Assembly (NCBI GenBank): GCA_041485905.1
Contig: JBGPKK010000004.1
Span: 1-64,000 of the forward strand
DNA length: 64,000 nt
Direction of reading: 5' to 3'
Source of the DNA: JAHFUI01 sp041485905
Lineage (GTDB): Bacteria > Acidobacteriota > Vicinamibacteria > Vicinamibacterales > CAVVIG01
Position 1 is the first letter of the stretch; each line of letters opens with the position of its first letter. Both the position numbers and the translations under genes were made by a program. This document shows, in pieces, positions 39,422-48,018 of the stretch. The notes beneath the pieces were generated by a model that saw only the letters and a program-made list of their open reading frames with translations, made no database searches and was not told where the DNA came from.

Positions 39422-41695
39422 TCACCGCGCGAGCTCCACGACCTCGGCGATCCTCGTTGAGGCTGCTGCTCCGACCGCCTCCACCTTGAGCAAGATCATC
39501 GTCATGTCGTCGTGCTGGGGTGCGCTGCCGACGAACGCCTGGATCTCGCGGAGAACGCGCTCGCGCAGCTCGTCGGAGGAGAGGTGCGCGTGCTCTTCGA
39601 TGAGCTGGCCGAGGCGGCCCTCGCCGAAGAAATCGTCGGCTTCGTTCATGGCCTCGGTGATGCCGTCTGTGAACAACAGTGCCACGTCGCCCGCATGGAG
39701 CGTGAGCGTGTGCTCTTCGAGAAGACGCTCGAACATCTCGCCGTTGTCGATGTTCAGGCCGAGCACGAGACCGTCGGGCGCCAGGACGCGCACGTGGCGA
39801 TCCAATGGAGAGTCTGGCCCCGGCAGGTACATGAGGGGCGTGTGGCCGGCACGCGCATACGTCATCGTGCGGGCGTCGAGGTCGACGACGGCGTAGGTCA
39901 TCGTGATAAAGCTGCCGGGGTTGAGGTTCGCCGCGATGATGCGGTTGGCCGCCAGCATCAGCCCGCGCGGCGAGGTGTGAATCTGGCTGAGCGACAGCAC
40001 CAGGCCCTTGAGCTCCGCCATGTACAACGCGGCCGACGTGCCCTTTCCTGACACGTCGGCGATCAGGACGCCCAGGCGGCGGTCGCCCAGCCGGAAGAAG
40101 TCATAGTAGTCGCCGCCTACTTCCCGCGCCGGGACGCACAGCGCGCTGACCGAGAGGCCCGGCATCTCGAGCGGCCCCTGTGGCAGCAGCGACATCTGAA
40201 TTTCTCGCGCGATGCGCAGCTCTTCCTCGAGCCGCTTCTTCTCGGCCGCCTGACGCAGCAGATCCTCGATGCTGGCGGTCATCGAGTTGAACGACACCGA
40301 CAGCTCGCCCAGCTGATCGTCGGTCTGGACCGCAATCTTGTGCGTGAAGTCGCCCTGGCGAACGCGCTCGGTGCCGGCGAACAGCTCGTGGACCGATCCG
40401 GTGATCGACTTGGCGAGCGCGAGCCCGGCGAAGAGCGCAATGAACTCGATGATCAAAAACAGACCGGCGACGATGAAGAGCACGGTGAGCAGGACTTGTC
40501 CATAGCTGCGGCTGCCGATCGATCCCTGAACCGCCGAAATGTGGCTGTAGATCTGACCGATGCTGAGCTCGACGGACACGAGCAGCGTCCCGATCGTGCC
40601 GGTGTTCCAGTCGCGATATTCGAGAAAGGTGATCCAGTTGAGCGGCCCCGTGGACTCGGCCCGGGCGGCCGCGGCGTCGCCGCCCGATCGGCCGGCCAGC
40701 GGTGTCGCTTCGGCCTGATCGCCGACCTGCAGCGCGCTCGTGCCCCGGACGTCGACCCCCGTCTCCTCTCGCAATTGCTTTTTCACGGCGTCGCTGACGA
40801 TCAGATCGGCGACCACCGCATAACCCGGCATGGTCGAATCCGGAAACGCCACCGCCCGCAGCATCATGTGCGTGTCTTCGGCGCCGCCCGTCAGCTCCAT
40901 CCGCTGACCGCTGACGATGATGGTCTTGCGCGAGTCCACCTGCTCGGGCGAGAGGCCTGTGGTGTGGCGGTATGCGAACAGTCCGGCGAACCCGCCGCAG
41001 TCGATCCACGAAGGCACAGTCCGGGGCGGCTCGACGTGCGCCCACGGTCCTGCCGTCGCCGGCGCGGCCGTCGCGCTGGTCGCGGCGGCGCCGCGGCCGG
41101 TCTGCGCGCACGGACGATCGATCGGCACGAGCGCGAGCGACGCGTCGGGAGACTCGCCGGCGGCCATCTCCTGCCGGCGCGCGAGAATGCCTGCGACACC
41201 CTGTCCGCCGGCGCGCTGGATCTCGAGCGCGGTGCTCGCGGCCAGAAACCGCGCGCGATCCTCCATCGCGCCCAGGCGCGTGCGTACCAGATACGAGCTG
41301 AAGTTGAAGAACAGGAGCAGGCCGCACAACACGAAGAACGTGACGATCAGCGTGGCGGGAACGAGCCCGATGAAGATGTACGAGAGCATCAGTTTGCGGC
41401 GCACTCGCCAGAGCAGCCGTCGCTTCGCGATGACCAGAAGACGGAAGACGAAATATGCGGCGCCGACCGCCAGCGCCACACCGGCCGCGGTGTCGATGAT
41501 GCCGAGAAACGCCGGCGCGATGCCAAACAGCCCGAGGCCGTAGACGACGAGCCGCGCGACCAGCCCGATGACAATCGCGCGGCCGGGCAGCGTGTGCAGG
41601 AGTGCGTGTCGCACGCCTTGTCGGCGATTTCGAGCCGGCCCGGCGAGCGACGGTATCGATGATGCGAGCCTGCGCGAGGATCGTGGTCCGGCCAT
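39422..41695 (-). CDS. HAMP/PP2C-type (RsbU/SpoIIE-like) membrane serine phosphatase
   Basis: 757 residues. Three or four membrane helices: two near residues 40-85, one at 105-130 (LMLSYIFIGLVPATLIVTFF) and one at about 395-420. An extracytoplasmic sensor domain of about 260 residues lies between the last two. HAMP (about 420-480) precedes a linker coiled coil (KKRLEEELRIAREIQMSLLP) and a PP2C-like phosphatase domain with VGGDYYDFFRL, IADVSGKGTSAALYMA, YARAGHTPL and LLFTDGITEAMN, all metal-site motifs of RsbU-type enzymes. Such proteins dephosphorylate anti-anti-sigma factors in partner-switch systems; none is encoded adjacent. It lies 15 bp from rnc, same strand. Confidence 0.88.
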   Translation of the reverse strand: MAGPRSSRRLASSIPSLAGPARNRRQGVRHALLHTLPGRAIVIGLVARLVVYGLGLFGIAPAFLGIIDTAAGVALAVGAAYFVFRLLVIAKRRLLWRVRRKLMLSYIFIGLVPATLIVTFFVLCGLLLFFNFSSYLVRTRLGAMEDRARFLAASTALEIQRAGGQGVAGILARRQEMAAGESPDASLALVPIDRPCAQTGRGAAATSATAAPATAGPWAHVEPPRTVPSWIDCGGFAGLFAYRHTTGLSPEQVDSRKTIIVSGQRMELTGGAEDTHMMLRAVAFPDSTMPGYAVVADLIVSDAVKKQLREETGVDVRGTSALQVGDQAEATPLAGRSGGDAAAARAESTGPLNWITFLEYRDWNTGTIGTLLVSVELSIGQIYSHISAVQGSIGSRSYGQVLLTVLFIVAGLFLIIEFIALFAGLALAKSITGSVHELFAGTERVRQGDFTHKIAVQTDDQLGELSVSFNSMTASIEDLLRQAAEKKRLEEELRIAREIQMSLLPQGPLEMPGLSVSALCVPAREVGGDYYDFFRLGDRRLGVLIADVSGKGTSAALYMAELKGLVLSLSQIHTSPRGLMLAANRIIAANLNPGSFITMTYAVVDLDARTMTYARAGHTPLMYLPGPDSPLDRHVRVLAPDGLVLGLNIDNGEMFERLLEEHTLTLHAGDVALLFTDGITEAMNEADDFFGEGRLGQLIEEHAHLSSDELRERVLREIQAFVGSAPQHDDMTMILLKVEAVGAAASTRIAEVVELAR

Positions 41696-41721
41696 GGACG
41701 TGGACTTCGCGATATTAACAG

Positions 41722-42897
41722 ATGTATCGTAACTGGCTCGTGAAGCTCACAGCGACCGCGCGGTTCAGCACGATCTGTCTGCACGCAGGACAGGAACCCG
41801 ATCCGTCGACAGGCGCCATCATCACGCCCATCTATCAGACATCGACCTACGTCCAGGAAGCGCTCGGCAAGCACAAAGGGTTCGAGTACGGTCGCACGCA
41901 GAACCCGACGCGTCTGGCCGTCGAGAAAAACCTCGCGGCAATCGAAGGCGGCAAAGCGGCGTTCGCGTTTGCCTCAGGCATGGCCGCGATCGGCGCCATC
42001 GCCACGATGCTGCAGTCTGGCGATCACGTGATCGTCTCCGACAACGTGTACGGCGGAACGTACCGCCTCTTCGAGAAAGTGCTGCGCCGCTATCAGATCT
42101 CGTTCTCCTACGTGGCCACATCGGACCTCGACAAGGTCGAGCGCGCAGTGACGCCGAGCACGCGGATGCTGTTCGTCGAGACGCCGACCAATCCCATCCT
42201 CGCGCTGACCGATCTGAAAGCTGCCGCGGATCTCGCGCATCGGCACCGCCTGCGGCTGGTCGTTGACAACACGTTCGCGAGTCCCTACGTCCAGCGGCCC
42301 TTCGAGCTCGGCGCGGATATCGTCACCCACAGCACGACCAAGTACCTCAACGGCCACAGCGACAGCGTCGGCGGCATTGTCATCGCCACGCGGGACGACG
42401 ATATCGAGTGGCTGACGTTCATACAGAATGCGGAGGGTGCGATTCTCGGCCCGTTCGATTCGTGGCTGGTACTGCGCGGCACCAAGACGCTGCCGCTGCG
42501 CATGCAGCAGCACAACGCCAACGGCCTCGCGCTCGCGCAGTTCCTGGCGGCGCATCCCAAGGTCCGCCACGTGCATTACCCGGGGCTGCCGTCACACCCG
42601 CAGCACGAGCTCGCTCGACGTCAGATGCGGGGATTCGGCGGCATGGTGGCGTTCGAGCTCGGATCCCTCGAAGCCGCGCGGCGGCTGCTCAACTCGGTCC
42701 GCCTGCTCGCGCTCGCGGAGAGCCTCGGCGGCGTGGAGACGCTCATCTCCCACCCCGCGACGATGACGCACGCCTCGGTGCCGGCCGAGCGTCGCGCGGC
42801 GCTCGGCATCACCGAGGGCCTCGTCCGGATTTCAGCCGGTATCGAGGACATCGAGGACCTCAAAGAGGACCTCGCGCAGGCGCTGGATCGCGTCTGA
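41722..42897 (+). CDS. PLP-dependent cystathionine gamma-synthase/lyase
   Basis: 391 residues. Fold-type I Cys/Met metabolism enzyme: TSTYVQ and FEYGRTQNPTR (Tyr and Arg binding PLP phosphate of the neighbouring subunit), FASGMAAIGA, VDNTFASPYVQRPFELGAD (Asp to the pyridine N), THSTTKYLNGHSD with the Schiff-base Lys207, and SLGGVETLISHPATMTHASV near the C-terminus. It either makes cystathionine from activated homoserine and cysteine or splits it; sequence alone does not settle the direction, and no other sulfur gene is close except a distant lysC. ATG 41722 or GTG 41740 may be the start. DedA follows within six bases. Confidence 0.88.
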   Translation: MYRNWLVKLTATARFSTICLHAGQEPDPSTGAIITPIYQTSTYVQEALGKHKGFEYGRTQNPTRLAVEKNLAAIEGGKAAFAFASGMAAIGAIATMLQSGDHVIVSDNVYGGTYRLFEKVLRRYQISFSYVATSDLDKVERAVTPSTRMLFVETPTNPILALTDLKAAADLAHRHRLRLVVDNTFASPYVQRPFELGADIVTHSTTKYLNGHSDSVGGIVIATRDDDIEWLTFIQNAEGAILGPFDSWLVLRGTKTLPLRMQQHNANGLALAQFLAAHPKVRHVHYPGLPSHPQHELARRQMRGFGGMVAFELGSLEAARRLLNSVRLLALAESLGGVETLISHPATMTHASVPAERRAALGITEGLVRISAGIEDIEDLKEDLAQALDRV

Positions 42898-42902
42898 CCA
42901 GA

Positions 42903-43529
42903 GTGATCGACTTCATCCTTCACAGCGATAACAAGCTGCTCGAGCTCGTCGCCACCTACGGTTCGTGGGTGTACGGGATTCTCTTTGCCATTGTGTTTGC
43001 GGAGACCGGCTTCGTGGTCACGCCGTTCCTGCCGGGCGATTCGCTGCTGTTTGCGACCGGCGCGCTGTGCGCGACCGGCGCGCTGAGGACGATGCCGGCC
43101 TTCGGACTCCTCGCGCTCGCCGCCTTCACCGGCAACGCCGTGAACTACACGATTGGGCGCATGGTGGGCCCGCGGGTCTTCGCCGCCGGCATCTCCCATC
43201 GCCTGCTCAACCGCGAGCATCTCGGGCGCGCCCATGCGTTCTTCGAGCGCTACGGCGGCAAGGCCGTCGTGCTGGGCCGTTTCGTCCCCATCGTCCGCAC
43301 CTTCGTCCCGTTCGTGGCCGGCGCGGCACAGATGACGTCGCATACGTTCGCGATCTACAACTTCGTCGGGGCGGTGGCGTGGGTCGCCCTGTGCCTGGGG
43401 TCGGGTCTGCTCTTCGGGAATGTGCCGATCGTGAAGGACAACTTCTCGCTGGTGACGATCGGGATCGTGTTCGTCTCAATCCTGCCGATGATCATCGAGT
43501 ACGCGCGGCATCGGGGACGGCAAGAATAG
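42903..43529 (+). CDS. DedA-family membrane protein
   Basis: 208 residues from GTG 42903. The DedA/SNARE-associated core is clear: AIVFAETGFVVTPFLPGDSLLF, ALAAFTGNAVNYTIGRMVGP, FFERYGGKAVVLGRFVPIVRTFVPFVAGAAQM (the conserved Gx3GRFxPxxRTxxPxxAG reentrant segment) and a terminal helix. Such proteins are inner-membrane transporters; several move undecaprenyl phosphate or phospholipids and depend on the proton gradient. It begins five bases after the PLP enzyme gene, so it shares its mRNA. The 3' end meets the cutA gene tail to tail with no gap. Confidence 0.9.
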   Translation: MIDFILHSDNKLLELVATYGSWVYGILFAIVFAETGFVVTPFLPGDSLLFATGALCATGALRTMPAFGLLALAAFTGNAVNYTIGRMVGPRVFAAGISHRLLNREHLGRAHAFFERYGGKAVVLGRFVPIVRTFVPFVAGAAQMTSHTFAIYNFVGAVAWVALCLGSGLLFGNVPIVKDNFSLVTIGIVFVSILPMIIEYARHRGRQE

Positions 43530-43847
43530 CTAGCGCGTGACGCCGGTTATCCAATCGATATAGCGCTCGCTCCCGCCGTCCACCTTGACGACGATGAACT
43601 CCGGAAGCTCGTAGGAATGGAGCTGGTGGAGTCTCGCCTCGAGCGCCGCCAGGCGATCGCCGGTCGTCTTGATCACAATCTGGCGCTCCGTGTCCCGCTC
43701 GACCGCGCCTTTCCATCGATACACGGAGACCATAGGCGGATGCACGTTCACGCACGCGGCGAGCCGCTCCTCGACGAGTTGTTGCGCCCACTGCTCGGCG
43801 CGATCGTCGGCCGGCGCAGTGGTCAGGACGATGAGGATGTCTGTCAC
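43530..43847 (-). CDS. cutA: CutA1 divalent-cation tolerance protein
   Basis: 105 residues from GTG 43847, normal CutA1 size. The ferredoxin-like trimer fold motifs are seen: ILIVLTTAPADDRAEQWAQQL, LAACVNVHPPMVSVYRWKGAVE (AACVN...Y.W.G is the signature) and LHSYELPEFIVVKVDGGSERYIDWI. The role is debated: copper or general metal tolerance, and in some bacteria trimeric signalling. Convergent with dedA, end to end. A TATTGT box ends six bases upstream of its GTG on the minus strand. Confidence 0.92.
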   Translation of the reverse strand: MTDILIVLTTAPADDRAEQWAQQLVEERLAACVNVHPPMVSVYRWKGAVERDTERQIVIKTTGDRLAALEARLHQLHSYELPEFIVVKVDGGSERYIDWITGVTR

Positions 43848-43910
43848 GGCTCAACAATATCGCGGTTGCGCCTTGTACTTTCTTCCGGATTGTTGTACCG
43901 TCGTGGGCGC

Positions 43911-44270
43911 GTGGCCACCCTGGAGCATCGCCCGAGCGCGAAGCGCCGCACCCAGCCCTCCAAACGACCGGCGAAAGGCCGCCGCATCGTACAGTTTCTG
44001 CTGATCTTCGTGGCGGTCGTGGCCGTGATCGACGGCCTGGTCGGCGATCGGGGATTACTGGCGATGCTGCGCGCGCGCCACGAATACGACGAGCTCGCCG
44101 CGACGATCGCCCGCCAGCGCGCCGAAAACGCGCGCCTGCGCGAGGAGGCGCGGCGGCTTCGCGAAGATCCGGCTGCCGTCGAGGAAATCGCCCGGCGAGA
44201 GCTCGGCCTCATCAGGCCCGGCGAGAAGGTCTTCATCGTCAAGGACGTCGCGCCGCCCTCCGGAAAATAA
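43911..44270 (+). CDS. ftsB: Septum formation initiator, FtsB/DivIC family
   Basis: 119 residues from GTG 43911; TTG 43890 is an alternative. A basic cytoplasmic tail (SAKRRTQPSKRPAKGRR) precedes one membrane helix (IVQFLLIFVAVVAVIDGLVG) and a heptad coiled coil (YDELAATIARQRAENARLRE), then EEIARRELGLIRPGEKVFIV, the conserved FtsB/DivIC ending. It bridges FtsL and FtsQ in the divisome. The strongly basic tail is longer than in E. coli FtsB. Neighbours are unrelated: cutA diverges upstream and a membrane protein gene converges downstream. Confidence 0.87.
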   Translation: MATLEHRPSAKRRTQPSKRPAKGRRIVQFLLIFVAVVAVIDGLVGDRGLLAMLRARHEYDELAATIARQRAENARLREEARRLREDPAAVEEIARRELGLIRPGEKVFIVKDVAPPSGK

Positions 44271-44277
44271 TGAAGTC

Positions 44278-45951
44278 TCACTTTCGCTCCCCCGTCCGAT
44301 CGCGAAGCCATGACGGCGACGAGGGGGCACGCACGAACTCGTAGCCGTCCTCGACCTGGTTGGCGTAACAGAGCGCCCCCGGCTGCGCGCAAAGCGGACC
44401 GACGCGCGTCTGTGCGCAGGACCCCGGCCAGGCGACACCCTTCGAATCGGCCAGCAGCAGAATCTTTTCGCATCCCGCGGTCGCGATCGGCGGCTGCGCG
44501 GGTTCGCGGCCGGAGACCCGCTCGGCAAAAATTTCCGCGACCGGATTGTCCAACGCCGGCCAGCGGCGCCAGACAGAGGCGGCGAGCGCATCCGGCTTCA
44601 GATAGTTGTCGGGCAAGCGCGGCGCAAACGTGACCGCGCACCAGACCATCGAGGCGGCCGCGAGGACACGGAACCAGCCTCGCTCGGCGACCTCCGAGCT
44701 TGCAGAGAAGAACGGAACGGCCATCGGCAGCAGCCAGAGACCGTACCGGCTGGGATTTGGCGTGCCGCCGCTGTTGACGTTCGTCGCCTGACTGAAACCG
44801 ACAAGGAACAACGCGCCGACCATCAGCGCCGCGCCGTGCTCGAGCGTCAACAGGCGCCGAGGGCCCCGCCAGAGGGTGATGAGCGTCGCGGCCACGACGG
44901 CGGCTGTAAAAAACGGCGCGTGCACCAGGATTCCGACGTTGAGATCGACCGGCACAGCGATCAGCTCGCGCAGGGACGGCCGGTGCCAGTCGATGGCGCC
45001 GTGCAGTGCCGAGAAGATGCCGAGCCGCGCGTAGTAGTAAATCGGATGCAGGGCGGCCAGCGCACCGCCGGCCACGAGGGCTGTCCACATCCGCCGGTCG
45101 CGGCGGCCGTGCCTGACAAACCCGCACGCCGCAGCCACGAGCATGGCGCCGGCGATCGGCGGATTTTGCGCCGCGGCCATCCCGAACGCGATCACCGACC
45201 ACCACGGCGCCACCGCGAGGCAAGCGGCGCCGATCGTCAGGAGTGAAAAGGTAAACGCCTCGGCGTGCGCCTTGTCCAGCCACCAGAGAACGGGACCGGC
45301 CGCAAACAGCAGCACGACTGGATGCGAGACATGTCGCCACAGCACCGCGACGGCAATCAGCAGAAGCAGACAGTTCAGCGCGGTGAAGCCGTAGACAGGG
45401 TTGACGCCGTTGGCCAGCGCGATACGCACAAATGGCGCGGCGAGCAGCGGGTACAGCCAGAAATGTGTGTAATCCTGGCGCCCGTCCGCACCGCGGTAAT
45501 TCGGATCAACGAGGTTTATGCCGGTGTCGCCTGGAAAAAACTCCGGCACCCGCGTAATCACCGACGCGGGCACACTGGGGGCGGAGCCGTCGGCGAGACT
45601 GAGGGACATGGCGAGGTATTCGGCGCCGTCGCCGACACGGCGCGGGCTGGAGAGCGAGATCAAGCCCAGGGTCAATCCGATCAGCGATGCCGCGAACCAG
45701 ACGCCGGCGCCTCGCGTCGGCGGCGCGAGCATGCTGCCGATGAGCAGCAGCACGAATCCCACGACCGCCGGCCGCCCCGCCTGAGTCGCGGAGATCCCGA
45801 CGCGGGCAAGGCGAAGCTCTCCCCCGCCTGTCGCGACAATAAGGATGGATACGAGGAGAAAGAACGCCGCCGCACCGACGAGCACGGTGCGGAGCGTTGT
45901 CGATTTCGACCGTGCCGCGAGGCGCGCGGCCGGCGCGACGCCCGGCGACAA
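44278..45951 (-). CDS. Polytopic membrane protein resembling GT-C glycosyltransferases
   Basis: 557 residues with about 11-12 hydrophobic helices. After the first two (LVGAAAFFLLVSILIVATGG) comes a loop with VGDGAEYLAMSLSLAD, and DPNYRGADGRQDYTHFWLYPLLAAP: acidic/aromatic loops like those of GT-C (PMT/GT87) enzymes that use polyprenyl-phosphate sugars. FSQATNVNSGGTPNPSRYGLWLLPMA is a late cytosol/periplasm loop. A C-terminal periplasmic domain of about 100 residues contains several Cys (GCEKILLL, GSCAQTR, GPLCAQPGALCYANQ). The specific sugar and acceptor cannot be inferred. It borders the surface/small-molecule island, which makes a polysaccharide or lipid role likely. Confidence 0.6.
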   Translation of the reverse strand: MSPGVAPAARLAARSKSTTLRTVLVGAAAFFLLVSILIVATGGGELRLARVGISATQAGRPAVVGFVLLLIGSMLAPPTRGAGVWFAASLIGLTLGLISLSSPRRVGDGAEYLAMSLSLADGSAPSVPASVITRVPEFFPGDTGINLVDPNYRGADGRQDYTHFWLYPLLAAPFVRIALANGVNPVYGFTALNCLLLLIAVAVLWRHVSHPVVLLFAAGPVLWWLDKAHAEAFTFSLLTIGAACLAVAPWWSVIAFGMAAAQNPPIAGAMLVAAACGFVRHGRRDRRMWTALVAGGALAALHPIYYYARLGIFSALHGAIDWHRPSLRELIAVPVDLNVGILVHAPFFTAAVVAATLITLWRGPRRLLTLEHGAALMVGALFLVGFSQATNVNSGGTPNPSRYGLWLLPMAVPFFSASSEVAERGWFRVLAAASMVWCAVTFAPRLPDNYLKPDALAASVWRRWPALDNPVAEIFAERVSGREPAQPPIATAGCEKILLLADSKGVAWPGSCAQTRVGPLCAQPGALCYANQVEDGYEFVRAPSSPSWLRDRTGERK

Positions 45952-45989
45952 CCGATCAGACCTCCAGCGGCGCGATTATACGAGGTCAC

Positions 45990-46174
45990 CCTCCCTTTAC
46001 TGCAGCCGGGCATCCACGTCGCCCGATCGGCGCTGAGCGTCCGGCGTGGCCAGCGGCGCGCTCCCCACTGCCGCTCGACGACCCAACCCGTGAGGAGCGG
46101 GCAAAGAGCGTCCGCAACAACCGATAGATCGCGAGCGATCGGGTGAGGCCGACGCAGCGATCGAAGCGGCGCAT
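45990..46174 (-). pseudogene. Decayed 5' copy of an FkbM-family methyltransferase gene
   Basis: From ATG 46174 the minus strand reads MRRFDRCVGLTRSLAIYR, almost the same as the start of the intact FkbM gene at 48018 (MSRFDRAVGLLRSLAIYH). It then jumps, with about 60 residues deleted, to LRTLFARS, matching LRTLFART of that gene. One frame over, VVE...TLSADRAT matches the following VVE...SLSISERT stretch. After that homology fades. It is thus a deleted and frameshifted paralogue. The rest of the 45952-46204 gap shows no other feature. Confidence 0.6.
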
Positions 46175-46204
46175 GGGTGATGTGAGGTCCCGTGCGACCA
46201 CCGT

Positions 46205-46210
46205 TATAAT
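46205..46210 (+). promoter_or_regulatory. Consensus -10 box before the RibD-C gene
   Basis: Perfect TATAAT, 11 bases before ATG 46222. The ATG at 46213 would lie upstream of the expected transcription start, so this box decides the start choice. Confidence 0.5.
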
Positions 46211-46221
46211 CGATGCCAACG

Positions 46222-47211
46222 ATGGGCTCGCACGCAAACACAACCGATGAAGCGAGATCCGGCCGCCTATCGCCGGCAGACGAGGCGTGGAGCCTTGCGG
46301 TGGCCGCGGCCGAGAGCGCCGAGCGACTGGCAGACGCCGGACAGTTTGCGGCGTTTGCGCTGAACGACGTCTCGCAGTTGCAAGCCGTGCCCGCCGGACA
46401 TCCCGATGCGCTCATCACGTGGCGTCCCGGTGTCGGCTGGGAGACGCCCTTGCCGACCAACGATGCGCGCTACGCGCTCATCGATTTGTATCTACCCATC
46501 TGTAGCGCGACCGCCGCGAGACCGATGACCGTCGGCCATCTCGGCCAGAGCCTCGACGGTTTCATCGCGACGCACGCGGGCGAGTCGCAATTCGTCACCG
46601 GCCGCGAAAACATCCTGCACCTGCATCGGATGCGCGCGCTGTGCGACGCGGTCGTCGTCGGCGCCGGCACCGTGGCCGCCGACGATCCGCAGCTCACCAC
46701 GCGGCTCGTCCCCGGTCCGAATCCGGTGCGCGTCGTCTTCGATCCCACCCGCAGGCTGGCGTCCACGTATCGCGTGTTCACCGACGACCTGGCTCCGACA
46801 CTCTACGCGTGCGGCCGCTCGCTGATATCCCCGGGCGAGAGTCATGTCGGCTGCGCCACAATCGTTCCGCTGGACGATGACGGCGACGTGTCGGTCGTGA
46901 ACCTGCTGCACGTCCTGCACGACCGCGGCTTCACGCGGATCTTCGTGGAAGGCGGCGGCATCACCGTCTCCGCGTTTCTCGAAGCGAACCTGCTCGATCG
47001 ACTGCACGTGGCCATCGCGCCGCTCTTTATCGGCGACGGGCGGCCGGCGATCCGCCTGCCCGCGCGCGCCACCCTCAGCGACTGCCACCGTCCAAGGTAC
47101 CGCGTGTTCCGCATGGGCGGCGACGTCCTGTTTGACTGCGATCTCGCCTCGCCCGGAGACGACACCGACGAGGCTGGACCCGACGGCCCACCCATCACGC
47201 GGGTAATCTAA
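46222..47211 (+). CDS. RibD C-terminal-domain (dihydrofolate reductase-fold) reductase
   Basis: 329 residues from ATG 46222; ATG 46213 is the alternative. Residues 1-100 match no domain I know. Residues 105-310 are a RibD-C/DHFR-fold NADPH reductase: PMTVGHLGQSLDGFIATHAGESQ, LCDAVVVGAGTVAADDPQLTTRL, NPVRVVFDPTRRLAS, IFVEGGGITVSAFLEANLLDRL and IAPLFIGDGRPA, in family order. In riboflavin synthesis this domain reduces the ribosyl group of an aminopyrimidine made from GTP; there is no deaminase domain here. With a PTPS homologue and a RibA remnant in the same island, a GTP-derived substrate is plausible. The FkbM gene on the other strand reads into its 3' 720 bp. Confidence 0.8.
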   Translation: MGSHANTTDEARSGRLSPADEAWSLAVAAAESAERLADAGQFAAFALNDVSQLQAVPAGHPDALITWRPGVGWETPLPTNDARYALIDLYLPICSATAARPMTVGHLGQSLDGFIATHAGESQFVTGRENILHLHRMRALCDAVVVGAGTVAADDPQLTTRLVPGPNPVRVVFDPTRRLASTYRVFTDDLAPTLYACGRSLISPGESHVGCATIVPLDDDGDVSVVNLLHVLHDRGFTRIFVEGGGITVSAFLEANLLDRLHVAIAPLFIGDGRPAIRLPARATLSDCHRPRYRVFRMGGDVLFDCDLASPGDDTDEAGPDGPPITRVI

Positions 47212-48018
47212 GTCTTGCGCGTCGCTCCGAAGAAGAGCTCCACGCGATTTATGACCAGAGCGATGTGGACCAGTACGATTCAGCTGCGCATAGACGTCGC
47301 CAGGGCGCCGCTGCGCGGCAGGCGTGCGCAGGCTGGCCATCAGCCCTCGTTCGTCGAGCCACGTGCTCTCAGCGAGCCGGGAGGACTCACCCACCGACCA
47401 GTTGAAGCGATACGGGCCGAGAGCCGTCAGACGTGTCAGGCACGGCTGGACGTGGTCGAGCCCGCGAGGGAGATATTCGAACGACAGCGCCGGCACCGCC
47501 TGCGTGAGGCCGGCGAGCACCGCCGGCTCGCCGCCTTCGACGTCGATTTTGACGAAGGCCGGCACGCCGAATCGCGCGATCAATCGATCGAGCGTCGTCA
47601 TCTCAACGTCGATACGGCGATTCCAGCGCACGCGGGCGAAGTCCGGGTCGCGCGATCGCGCGTCGCGCCACTCGAGCGCCAGCGTCGTCACCGTGGGTGT
47701 GCGTTCGCTGATCGACAGAGAGGACTGCCCGGGCGCATCGCCGACCGCCGCCTCGACGACCTCGACGCTCGCCGTGCGGGCGAACAGCGTCCGCAGCACG
47801 GCGGCGAAATCCGGCTGCGGCTCGACCGCGATGACGCGGCAACCGAGCGAGGCCAACGCGCGGACGCGATTCCCGACGTGGGCGCCGATGTCGAAGACGA
47901 GATCGCCCGGTGTGACGAACTGTGCATACAAGCGACGCAGACGCCGCTGACGCAGCGGAATCGCGTGATAGATCGCGAGAGAACGCAGGAGGCCGACGGC
48001 CCGGTCGAACCGACTCAT
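46492..48018 (-). CDS. FkbM-family methyltransferase, reading through its expected stop
   Basis: The methyltransferase part covers about 47290-48018: MSRFDRAVGLLRSLAIYHA, then VTPGDLVFDIGAHVGNRVRAL (SAM motif I), CRVIAVEPQPDF, DVEMTTLDRLIARFG and FVKIDVEGGEPAVLAG, all FkbM features, ending near RRPGDVYAQL where homologues usually stop. Here no stop occurs and the frame runs about 265 codons on, antisense to the RibD-C gene, to 46492 (508 codons in all). The extension has no domain and is probably not selected. FkbM enzymes O-methylate sugars or polyketides. The start overlaps the upstream methyltransferase stop (ATGA). A second, ruined copy lies at 45990-46174. Confidence 0.7.
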   Translation of the reverse strand: MSRFDRAVGLLRSLAIYHAIPLRQRRLRRLYAQFVTPGDLVFDIGAHVGNRVRALASLGCRVIAVEPQPDFAAVLRTLFARTASVEVVEAAVGDAPGQSSLSISERTPTVTTLALEWRDARSRDPDFARVRWNRRIDVEMTTLDRLIARFGVPAFVKIDVEGGEPAVLAGLTQAVPALSFEYLPRGLDHVQPCLTRLTALGPYRFNWSVGESSRLAESTWLDERGLMASLRTPAAQRRPGDVYAQLNRTGPHRSGHKSRGALLRSDAQDLDYPRDGWAVGSSLVGVVSGRGEIAVKQDVAAHAEHAVPWTVAVAEGGARGQADRRPPVADKERRDGHVQSIEQVRFEKRGDGDAAAFHEDPREAAVVQDVQQVHDRHVAVIVQRNDCGAADMTLARGYQRAAARVECRSQVVGEHAIRGRQPAGGIEDDAHRIRTGDEPRGELRIVGGHGAGADDDRVAQRAHPMQVQDVFAAGDELRLARVRRDETVEALAEMADGHRSRGGRATDG

